From NCBI GenBank assembly GCA_013151535.1, contig JAADIC010000054.1, positions 7,856 to 18,918 on the forward strand: 11,063 nt of DNA, read 5' to 3'. Made by a program: the position numbers and the translations under genes. The notes below the pieces were generated by a model. The model saw nothing but the letters and a program-made list of their open reading frames with translations, did no database searches and was not told where the DNA came from. Numbering within the stretch: the first letter of the stretch is position 1; the number at the start of each line of letters is the position of its first letter. This DNA comes from Alphaproteobacteria bacterium. Its GTDB lineage: Bacteria; Pseudomonadota; Alphaproteobacteria; Rhodobacterales; Rhodobacteraceae. Below are positions 1-6,802 of the stretch, in pieces.

Positions 1-332
1 GGTGCAGCGACAACTTTATACTCGTAACGGGTCATATCCCGACACTTCCCCATATCTTGCCCCCAAGAATGATGTATTCCCCTGCGGGTAAGTACATGAT
101 AAATTGAGCTAAAAAATAACACCCTATTTTGGAAACAATCTGTTTTTACTGTTTATTAACTTTTTGCCGATATTGGGGGAGTTATCCACATTTTTACTAT
201 ATACAGGGGTTCACACATCTGTAGGTTGTAAATGTAGGGCGATTTATTCCTTAATAGCAAGTCTTCTGCAGCATGGTTTGGTCTGACGGGCAAATTCGGT
301 TATCAGGGCTGGCTGTTTTAGTCGCATTTGTC
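1..332. other. AT-rich non-coding flank
   Basis: This stretch lies beyond the 3' end of the RTX gene and is visibly richer in A and T than the rest of the window, especially from about 90 to 270. I see no reading frame with a start, ribosome binding site and plausible protein. The first 27 bases can be read on the plus strand as eight codons followed by TAA, so the tail of a gene running in from the left is possible but unsupported. No clear hairpin-plus-T-run terminator for the RTX transcript is visible. The only recognisable motif is the DnaA-box-like 9-mer at 182-190. Confidence 0.5.
182..190 (+). promoter_or_regulatory. DnaA-box-like 9-mer
   Basis: The bases TTATCCACA match the strict DnaA box consensus TTATNCACA exactly and sit inside AT-rich sequence. 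A degenerate relative, TTCACACA, follows at about 210-217. One box is weak evidence: a 9-mer can occur by chance, and no cluster of boxes or neighbouring dnaA, parAB or repABC genes is visible here. Confidence 0.3.
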
Positions 333-3002
333 TCAAATGAAATTGAACATACCGGCGTCAATATCTGCGGCTGTAATATCGTAAAGGATCAGTGTGTTGC
401 CGGATATATCGACAATGACACGGCCGATGGAATCCCGAATTGTCGCGGCGCTCATGAACTCGGTGAAATTTGTAATGCCACTAAGTCCAGACACCTCAAT
501 CAAATCTCCCTGCGCGGTTGAAAAATCCCGGATCTGGGTTTTGCCAGTGCCGTTTGCGAACACAAATATATCAGCCCCATTCCCCCCCCAAAGCTGGTCG
601 TTTCCGTCTCCTGCATCTAAAAAGTCATTGCCGTTGCCGCCATATAACCGGTCGTTGCCAGCCCCGCCAAACAGAAAATCAATGCCGATATGGCCATAAA
701 TCCGGTCAGCACCCTCTAGGCCGGTCAATTGGTTGTCGCCTGCGTTTCCGGTCAATGTGTTGTTCAGAAGATTACCCGTATAGCCGAAATCGGCGGTGCC
801 ATACAGATAGCCACGCAACACCCCGCCGGCCAAAACAAAGTTGCCGGTAATCCCTGCGTCGCCGCGAATATGCAATGCATCAATCGTCACAAGGTTATCG
901 CCGGTTGTCGACAAGGCCGATGGATCAAGAATGTCGATGCCACGATTGGATTTCAGGGCCTCTTGAGCACGATCAAAAGTCAGGTAACCACCCAATTCCA
1001 GTGCAAAGTCCTTGTTTGAATACGCCAGTATCAGGGGCGTGTTGTCGGTGACCGTCAGCGAAACCGTGAAGCTGGCGCCGTCCAGATAATAATCACTTGC
1101 ATAGATAGTTAAGTCATATTGCCCTGCGGCGGCGAAATCTGGCCGGATGACGATCTCGTTGCCGTCGGTCGTTGCCAGAAAGACTGTGCGTTTGCTGAGG
1201 AAACTGTAGTAATATAAATTGTCCCCCTCCGCGTCGGTAAAGAAATCGGCAACATTCAAGCGAATTTCCTCGCCTTCGGCCAGTGTCAGGGCGGCGGGCG
1301 GTGCCACAGCGACGTTCAATTCCGGCGCGGTATTTGGTGTGGTTGAGCTTCCAGGGGCGGCGCGTTCCTGCAGTATTTTCAAGTATTCGGCAAAAAACCG
1401 TTGATAGCCGTATTCATATAGGGACTGGCCGTCGAAATGGATGCCTGTCAGATCGAAACTGGTCAGGCCGGTTGAAGATACAAACGCCAGATTGGGATCG
1501 TTTTCCGCCAATTCAATTTCCTGAAGGGCTCTGTTTTGCACGAAATTCACGCCTTCGCGTGACAATTCACCAATCAGGATTGCAGTTTTTTCGTCGCTCC
1601 AGCCGCTGGCGCGAATTTGATCGAGAAACGCAAGGAATTTTAACTTGTACACGGCTTGCGCCATCGGGAAATCACTTTCCCCCTGCAGCCAGCCGAACAG
1701 ATCGACACTATTCTGGCCAATTGTGGTCAGCGCCGCATTGATATCACCAACCAAATCAGCCCAAAGCACGCCGGGGCTGGCGTTGGTACCGGTTTCCAGC
1801 CACGAGTCTATGCGTGACCCATTTACCGGTCGTGCAATAACCAGAATTGGCTGGTCAAGCTCTTCCGCCAGCCGGTTGGCCAACGGAAAATAAAGGTTAT
1901 TCTTGATAGATGTGCCAGTTCGCACACCCACACCTCCGGCAGGTGCGCTCGAATAATCCGCTAACGTCAATACACCATTGACCCAGTCATAGGCCACAAC
2001 ATTGCCATTCATCGAAATGTCGGCCCCACTGCCAGCCCCGACCATGTTTGACTGCCCGGCAGCCACCACAACGAAATAATCAGGTGACCACCAGCCGCCG
2101 CCATCATCCTGATATTTGTAGTTCTGGTGCAGGGGTTCGCCGTCGCGGGCGCGATAGATCGTGCCGTTTATGTCAACCTCGGTCAGACTGCCGGCAAGTC
2201 CACTGGCGAGAAAATCGGCAAAACTGGCAAAGCTGCCGGAAAAAGGCGCATCGACCACGGTAACAATCGCAGCAGTCAAATCCGCCATATTGAAATCACG
2301 AATTTGAATGAAACTGTCACCGAATTTAATCATGGTGTGACCGCGCGCCTGATAAACCCGCGCGACACTCAGAAGTGAGGCGAAATCGGTGACACCGGCA
2401 ATGCCGGATATCTCGATTGTGTCACCGCTCTGGATTGAAAAATCACGGATATAGGTCTTTTGGGTACTGCCGAACGAGACGTTGAACACATCGCCGCCCT
2501 TGCCGCCGTAAAGCTGGTTCGTCCCTTCTGAGGCAAGCAGAGTGTCCGCCCCCTTGCCGCCGTAAAGTTTATCGCTGCCAGCCCCTGCGATCAGAACATC
2601 CACGCCGCGGCCACCTTTCAGAACATCATCACCAGCCCCGCCGATCAGGCTGTCATCGCCGTTTCCACCATAAAGAATGTCGCGCGCATCATTGCCGATC
2701 AGTGTATTATTGCCGTCATTGCCCCAAATCCGACCGCCGGTGTTAGAGGTGTAGATCGTGGTCGCACCGATGCCGTCCAGGCGAAAATTGTTGACTGAAT
2801 TATCAAGGAACATCTTCGCGCCATCGAAATTGATCCGCACCGCAAGGTAGTTGCGATCAAAGATCAGGGGATCAAGCGTGCCGCCGTTATACCGAATGTC
2901 GATCGAGCGGTATTTGTTGATGCTGGTCGTGGCTGTGCTCAGGCTGTCAAATGTGCCGAGAAGGCCGGAAAAAGATTTGGTTGAGTAAAGATCAAACAGC
3001 AT
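333..3002 (-). CDS. Secreted RTX protein with sialate-O-acetylesterase-like domain
   Basis: Probable calcium-binding protein exported by type I secretion and carrying a carbohydrate esterase. From the ATG at 3002 (889 aa) the order is: an RTX module (residues 5-249, nonapeptide repeats 93-173); an SGNH/SASA-like esterase (309-543) with GQSN (nucleophile Ser318), the block GWLQGESD (437-444) and a GIHFD histidine (His522); a cadherin- or Ig-like segment (557-655); and a second RTX module (659-889, repeats 743-815). There is no N-terminal signal peptide, as expected for type I substrates. I prefer ATG 3002 because GAGGG lies five bases upstream; an in-frame TTG at 3023, preceded by AAGGTGG, would add seven residues. 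No HlyB, HlyD or TolC gene is in the window. Base composition looks less GC-rich than gatB and kef, which suggests acquisition by transfer. The substrate (acetylated sugar or polysaccharide) is inferred. Confidence 0.88.
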   Translation of the reverse strand: MLFDLYSTKSFSGLLGTFDSLSTATTSINKYRSIDIRYNGGTLDPLIFDRNYLAVRINFDGAKMFLDNSVNNFRLDGIGATTIYTSNTGGRIWGNDGNNTLIGNDARDILYGGNGDDSLIGGAGDDVLKGGRGVDVLIAGAGSDKLYGGKGADTLLASEGTNQLYGGKGGDVFNVSFGSTQKTYIRDFSIQSGDTIEISGIAGVTDFASLLSVARVYQARGHTMIKFGDSFIQIRDFNMADLTAAIVTVVDAPFSGSFASFADFLASGLAGSLTEVDINGTIYRARDGEPLHQNYKYQDDGGGWWSPDYFVVVAAGQSNMVGAGSGADISMNGNVVAYDWVNGVLTLADYSSAPAGGVGVRTGTSIKNNLYFPLANRLAEELDQPILVIARPVNGSRIDSWLETGTNASPGVLWADLVGDINAALTTIGQNSVDLFGWLQGESDFPMAQAVYKLKFLAFLDQIRASGWSDEKTAILIGELSREGVNFVQNRALQEIELAENDPNLAFVSSTGLTSFDLTGIHFDGQSLYEYGYQRFFAEYLKILQERAAPGSSTTPNTAPELNVAVAPPAALTLAEGEEIRLNVADFFTDAEGDNLYYYSFLSKRTVFLATTDGNEIVIRPDFAAAGQYDLTIYASDYYLDGASFTVSLTVTDNTPLILAYSNKDFALELGGYLTFDRAQEALKSNRGIDILDPSALSTTGDNLVTIDALHIRGDAGITGNFVLAGGVLRGYLYGTADFGYTGNLLNNTLTGNAGDNQLTGLEGADRIYGHIGIDFLFGGAGNDRLYGGNGNDFLDAGDGNDQLWGGNGADIFVFANGTGKTQIRDFSTAQGDLIEVSGLSGITNFTEFMSAATIRDSIGRVIVDISGNTLILYDITAADIDAGMFNFI
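558..776 (-). repeat. C-terminal RTX nonapeptide repeat array
   Basis: Tandem glycine/aspartate-rich nonapeptides of the GGxGxDxLx type, for example GGAGNDRLYGGNGNDFL, form the calcium-binding beta-roll of the second RTX module. An IRDF-containing region follows and reaches the C-terminus, where a type I secretion signal is expected. Confidence 0.85.
582..589. repeat. Eight-base C/G homopolymer inside the RTX gene
   Basis: Eight consecutive C on the plus strand read as eight G in the coding strand, spanning Trp-Gly-Gly of one RTX repeat (residues 805-807). Loss of one G would run into TGA at plus 500-502 and remove about the last 55 residues. Gain of one G would reach TGA within a few codons. 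Either slip would remove the presumed secretion signal. Confidence 0.6.
2484..2726 (-). repeat. N-terminal RTX nonapeptide repeat array
   Basis: Tandem GGxGxDxLx-type repeats (for example GGNGDDSLIGGAGDDVLKGG) lie near the N-terminus of the RTX protein. An IRDF region follows that closely resembles the one after the C-terminal array. RTX arrays usually sit close to the C-terminus, so an N-terminal copy is notable. Confidence 0.85.
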
Positions 3003-3057
3003 CGGACCCTCGAATAAACTCAAGCCCCATCCACCTTGTCGAATATTGTCAGCTTTA

Positions 3058-3090
3058 TGTCAATTTCTTGACAGGAAACAATGCGTTTCC
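3058..3090. promoter_or_regulatory. Two back-to-back inverted repeats between gatB and the RTX gene
   Basis: On the plus strand, TGTCAA-TTTC-TTGACA (3058-3073) is immediately followed by GGAAAC-AATGC-GTTTCC (3074-3090). Each has six perfectly paired bases per arm. They begin eight bases past the gatB stop codon and lie 56 bases or more upstream of the RTX start. Neither is followed by a T-run on the minus strand, so a classical intrinsic terminator is unlikely. Possible roles are a transcription-factor operator for the RTX gene, RNA hairpins that end or stabilise the gatB message, or both. TTGACA also equals the sigma-70 -35 hexamer, but I see no good -10 at the usual distance. Confidence 0.4.
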
Positions 3091-3098
3091 AAATTGCA

Positions 3099-4610
3099 TC
3101 AACCGCCCAGCTTCTTGCCCACCAACTCGTTCACCGCTTTCGGATTGGCCTTGCCACCCGTGGCTTTCATAACCTGGCCAACGAACCAGCCCGCCAGTTT
3201 CGGATTCTCGCGCGCCTTGTCCACCTGCGCCGGATTGTCAGCGATGATCTTGTCCAGCGCGGCTTCGATCGCGCCCAGATCAGTGACCTGCTTCATGCCA
3301 CGGCTTTCGACGATATCGGCAGGGTCACCACCCTCGGTATAGACGATTTCAAACACGTCCTTGGCGATTTTGCCCGAGATATCGCCCCTGGCGATCAGAT
3401 CAAGAATTCCGCCCAATTGATCGGCTGAAACCGGTGAGGCCCCGATAGCGCAATCATCCTTGTTCAGGCGGCCGAACAATTCGTTAATCACCCAGTTGGC
3501 GGCTTGTTTGCCGTCACGGCCCTTGGCCACTGCCTCAAAATAGGCCGCGTTGGCAACATCCGCCGTCAGCACGCCGGCATCATATTCCGTCATGCCGAAA
3601 TCACTGATAAACCGCGCCTTTTTGGCGTCGGGCAGTTCTGGTAAACTGGCCGCAATCCCGTCAACCCAGTCTTGTGTAATGGTCAGCGGCAGCAGGTCAG
3701 GGCAGGGGAAATAGCGGTAATCCTGCGCCTCTTCCTTACTGCGCATGGAGCGGGTTTCGTTCTTGTCGGGGTCATAAAGCCGGGTTTCCTGCAAAATCGT
3801 GCCGCCGTCTTCCAGAATGGCGATCTGGCGGCGCGCCTCGATATCGATCGCCGCCTGAATGAAGCGCATGGAGTTCATGTTCTTGATCTCGCAGCGGGTA
3901 CCCAGCAGGCCGAAATCATCGTTCTCGCGGAACTTTTCGTACTCCCCCGGGCGGCAGACCGAGACATTCACATCAGCCCTGAGATTGCCGTTTTGCATGT
4001 TGCCGTCACAAGTGCCGAGGTATCGCAGGATCTGGCGGATTTTGACAACATAAGCCGCCGCCTCCTCGGGGCCGCGAATGTCGGGGCGCGAAACGATCTC
4101 CATCAGCGCCACACCGGTGCGGTTCAGATCGACAAACGACATATTGGGGTCCATGTCATGCACGGATTTACCCGCATCCTGCTCCAGATGGATACGTTCG
4201 ATGCGCACAATGCGCGCTTCACCCTTGCCCATTTCCACCAGCACTTCACCCTCGCCGACGATGGGGTGGTAAAGCTGGCTGATCTGATAGCCCTGCGGCA
4301 GGTCGGGATAGAAATAATTCTTGCGATCAAAGGCCGAGAACAGGTTGATATCGGCCTTCAGCCCCAACCCGGTGCGCACCGCCTGCTCCACGCAAAACTC
4401 GTTAATCACCGGCAACATGCCGGGCATGGCGGCATCGACGAAGGCCACGTTGGAGTTCGGTTCGGCCCCAAATTTGGTCGACGCACCAGAAAACAGCTTG
4501 GCTTTACTGGCGACCTGCGCATGCACCTCAAGGCCGATCACCAGCTCCCAATCCTCGCGGGCACCGGCGATGGTTTTGGGTTTGGGGGCGGTAAATGTCA
4601 GATCGAGCAT
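3099..4610 (-). CDS. gatB: Asp-tRNA(Asn)/Glu-tRNA(Gln) amidotransferase subunit B
   Basis: GatB is the tRNA-binding and kinase subunit of the GatCAB complex. It activates Glu or Asp misacylated on tRNA(Gln) or tRNA(Asn) with ATP, and ammonia supplied by GatA then forms the amide. The 503 residues match the usual GatB length. Recognisable blocks are GLEVHAQV (26-33), FDRKNYFYPDLPQGYQIS (94-111), HLEQDAGKSVHD (141-152), DLNRTGVALMEIVSRPDIRG (161-180), NGNLRADVNVSV (207-218) and EIKNMNS (241-247). A YqeY-like tRNA-binding tail covers about 355-501 and ends with GWFVGQVMKATGGKANP. Translation starts at an ATG with only a weak upstream GGA. gatA and gatC are not in the window. Downstream of the stop lie two inverted repeats; 116 bases separate the gene from the kef stop codon, with no strong terminator seen, so read-through from kef is possible. 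Confidence 0.97.
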   Translation of the reverse strand: MLDLTFTAPKPKTIAGAREDWELVIGLEVHAQVASKAKLFSGASTKFGAEPNSNVAFVDAAMPGMLPVINEFCVEQAVRTGLGLKADINLFSAFDRKNYFYPDLPQGYQISQLYHPIVGEGEVLVEMGKGEARIVRIERIHLEQDAGKSVHDMDPNMSFVDLNRTGVALMEIVSRPDIRGPEEAAAYVVKIRQILRYLGTCDGNMQNGNLRADVNVSVCRPGEYEKFRENDDFGLLGTRCEIKNMNSMRFIQAAIDIEARRQIAILEDGGTILQETRLYDPDKNETRSMRSKEEAQDYRYFPCPDLLPLTITQDWVDGIAASLPELPDAKKARFISDFGMTEYDAGVLTADVANAAYFEAVAKGRDGKQAANWVINELFGRLNKDDCAIGASPVSADQLGGILDLIARGDISGKIAKDVFEIVYTEGGDPADIVESRGMKQVTDLGAIEAALDKIIADNPAQVDKARENPKLAGWFVGQVMKATGGKANPKAVNELVGKKLGG

Positions 4611-4726
4611 GGGTTCATCCGTTGTTTGTTACCGGTTATTATGACGGGCTTTTTAAGTCGGTACAAAGCAAGGGGCAAGGGGCGTTCACCAACAACGATC
4701 TGAGGTGCCTGTCAGCGGTCCCGGCC

Positions 4727-6592
4727 CTAGTCCCGTTGATCTTGCGACGGGCTGTCAGCACCCGCCAAACCGCGCGGGCTGAACGAGGTTTCAAGCTGCC
4801 GGTTCAACTCGCGCGCGCGCTCGATAAAGGCCTTGTTTTCAAGGATCGGCACGTCCGGATCCCACAATGTCGCCATCTCCTTGAGCAAATCCCGGTCGCG
4901 ATCATAAAAATCCCGCGCCGCCTGATCCACGTCAAAGGCGGAAATTCCGGCCTGTTTCAGGGCGTATTTACCCGCCCGGATCGAGCTGTCGAAGTTTTCC
5001 CGCACGATCTGGCTGGCCCCGGCCTGATAGAGCCGGTAAACCTGCTCGCGATCCCGCGCCCGGGCGATGATGTGAATGTCGGGCCGCTCGCGGCGCGCCA
5101 GTTTGGTCAGGCGCAGGGCCGCGCCCGGATCATCGACCGCCACCACCAAAGTGTCCGCTTTCATCAGGCCCGCCGCGTGCATCAATTCGGGCCGGGTGGG
5201 ATCCCCGAAAAAACCCTTGATGCCAAAACGGCGCTGTTGTTCGATGGTTTTGATGTCGTGATCCAACACCGTGGTTTTCAGCCCGTTCATCCGCAACAGC
5301 CGGTTCACCACCTGGCCAAACCGGCCGACACCGGCGATGATGATCGGGTTCTGCTCGTCAATCTCGTCCTCTACCTGATCGGCGGTCGCGTCGCGATGCA
5401 GCCTAGCCACCAGATCATAAAGCATGAACAATCCGGGGGTCAGCAGCATTGACATGGCCACCACCAGCAACAGGGTTTCCGACAGCGCGTAGGGCATGAC
5501 ATTGGTTTTGACGATAAAGCCCAGCAGCACAAACCCGAACTCACCCGCCTGCGCCAGCGACAGGGCAAACAGCCATTGATCGCGGCCCCTGATTTTGAAC
5601 AGACGCGCCAGCACCAACAGCACGGCGGCCTTGATCGCCATCACCCCGACGGTCAGGCCCAAAACCACACCAAGCTGGCTGAACAGCACGTCAAAATTGA
5701 TGCTCGCGCCCACGGTGATGAAAAACAGCCCCAGCAGCAGGCCCTTGAAGGGTTCGATATCGCCCTCAAGCTCGTGGCGGAATTCCGAGTTGGCCAGAAC
5801 CACACCCGCCAGAAAGGTGCCAAGTGCTGGCGACAGGCCAACCAGCGTCATCAAAAGCGCGATGCCGATCACCAGCAATAATGTCGCCGCCGTGAACATC
5901 TCGCGCAGGCGCGAAGCGGCGATGAAACGAAACAACGGCCAGGTCAGGAAATGGCCGCCAAGGATCACCGCCGCCACTGCGCCCAGCGTCACCAGCGCGA
6001 TGCCCCAGCCCGGCAATCCCTCGATCAAAGACATCGCCACCTTGGCCTCGCCCGCGCCCACTTCACCATTGTGATAGCCCTGCACCGCCAGCAGCGGGAT
6101 CAGGGCCAGCATCGGGATCACGGCGATGTCCTGAGACAGCAAAACCGAAAACGCCGAGCGCCCGCCCGGGCTGTGCATCAGCCCCTTTTCGTTCAGGGTC
6201 TGGATCACGATGGCGGTCGAGGACAGCGCGAACACCAGCCCGATGGCGACACCAACGCTGACAGGTGTGCCCAGCAGCACAGCGAACCCCGCAATCAGCG
6301 CCGTCGTCACCGAGATTTGCAACCCGCCCAGCCCGATCAGGCGGTGGCGCATGCCCCAAAGGGCGGCCGGTTCCAGCTCGAGGCCAACCACGAACAGCAT
6401 CATCACCACGCCAAACTCGGCGAAATGCTGCACGTCCTTGGCTTCCGAGCCGACCAGCCCGGCCAAAGGCCCGATCACCACACCGGCAATCAGATAGCCC
6501 AGCACCGAGCCAAGGCCCAACCGTTTGGCAATCGGCACCGCGATCACCGCCGCCCCCAGATAAATCACCGCTTGAAACAGGAAAGATTCCAT
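4727..6592 (-). CDS. kefC: Kef-type glutathione-gated K+/H+ antiporter (CPA2 family)
   Basis: Inner-membrane potassium efflux antiporter, in E. coli held shut by glutathione and opened by glutathione adducts of electrophiles. Residues 1-395 form a multi-helix Na+/H+-exchanger domain with GYLIAGVVIGP (32-42), LSSTAIVIQTL (123-133) and LLSQDIAVIP (Asp155). The cytoplasmic regulatory loop HELEGDIEPFKGLLLGLFF (273-291) is nearly identical to the one in E. coli KefC. A TrkA-N nucleotide-binding domain starts at 415 with GVGRFGQ (421-427) and continues through VLDHD, FGDPTRPEL and IIARARD. At 621 aa the length fits KefB/KefC (about 600-620). The ATG at 6592 is chosen because GGAG lies six bases upstream and the first helix begins at once; the frame stays open further upstream, but that part does not look like Kef. 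KefB and KefC cannot be told apart safely here, and no KefF/KefG partner gene is adjacent. Confidence 0.93.
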   Translation of the reverse strand: MESFLFQAVIYLGAAVIAVPIAKRLGLGSVLGYLIAGVVIGPLAGLVGSEAKDVQHFAEFGVVMMLFVVGLELEPAALWGMRHRLIGLGGLQISVTTALIAGFAVLLGTPVSVGVAIGLVFALSSTAIVIQTLNEKGLMHSPGGRSAFSVLLSQDIAVIPMLALIPLLAVQGYHNGEVGAGEAKVAMSLIEGLPGWGIALVTLGAVAAVILGGHFLTWPLFRFIAASRLREMFTAATLLLVIGIALLMTLVGLSPALGTFLAGVVLANSEFRHELEGDIEPFKGLLLGLFFITVGASINFDVLFSQLGVVLGLTVGVMAIKAAVLLVLARLFKIRGRDQWLFALSLAQAGEFGFVLLGFIVKTNVMPYALSETLLLVVAMSMLLTPGLFMLYDLVARLHRDATADQVEDEIDEQNPIIIAGVGRFGQVVNRLLRMNGLKTTVLDHDIKTIEQQRRFGIKGFFGDPTRPELMHAAGLMKADTLVVAVDDPGAALRLTKLARRERPDIHIIARARDREQVYRLYQAGASQIVRENFDSSIRAGKYALKQAGISAFDVDQAARDFYDRDRDLLKEMATLWDPDVPILENKAFIERARELNRQLETSFSPRGLAGADSPSQDQRD

Positions 6593-6802
6593 TTTTGACT
6601 CCGGTTCAGGGTTCAGTCGGGCCGCAGCGCATCTTGCTTGGTTTGATCCAACATGATTTGGCTTTCTACACATGCAACGCCAAAATGGGGAAGGAAAACT
6701 TCCAACGCCCGCCCGCTGCGCAATTGGCACCGCACCCGGCTATTGAGTTTTCAGGCACTTCGCGCGAGGGTATTTGCGCCACAATGAAGCAAAGGGGAGC
6801 GG
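6593..6802. promoter_or_regulatory. Divergent intergenic region between kef and the M19-like operon
   Basis: These 210 bases separate the kef start (minus) from the dipeptidase-like start (plus), so promoters for both must lie here or in flanking codons. Visible structure includes a tandem GGTTCAG repeat (6603-6616) just upstream of kef, the short inverted repeat TTGG-TTTGAT-CCAA (6638-6651), and the element at 6758-6789. I could not place confident -35/-10 pairs. The plus-strand gene has a clear AAGGGGAG ribosome binding site ending at 6799. Small frames through this region do not look coding. Confidence 0.5.
6758..6789. repeat. CTTC...GAAG bounded intergenic element
   Basis: The segment starts with CTTCGCGCGAGGGTATTT and ends with AATGAAG; the outer CTTC and GAAG can pair. 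From memory, variants with a GAGTATTT core followed by a purine-rich GAAG end recur between genes in Roseobacter-group genomes. Only one copy is seen in this window, so calling it a dispersed repeat is inference. Confidence 0.3.

Noticed and set aside
4650..4690. Tandem CAAGGGG repeat between kef and gatB
   Set aside because: Only two copies of seven bases, with no structure or context that suggests function.
3672..4703. 343-codon open frame on the plus strand opposite gatB
   Set aside because: It lies antisense to an unmistakable gatB and is low in plausible domain content; long antisense frames are common opposite GC-rich genes.
4595..5452. 285-codon open frame on the plus strand opposite the Kef C-terminus
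   Set aside because: The opposite strand encodes the highly conserved TrkA-N domain; this frame is Arg/His/Gln-rich and resembles no family.
6593..6730. N-terminal extension of the Kef protein by 46 residues
   Set aside because: The extra residues are Arg/Pro/Cys-rich and unlike Kef. The ATG at 6592 has a good GGAG and begins the first membrane helix.
6653..6787. 44-codon plus-strand ORF in the divergent intergenic region
   Set aside because: It has no ribosome binding site and atypical composition, and it overlaps the CTTC...GAAG element and probable promoters.
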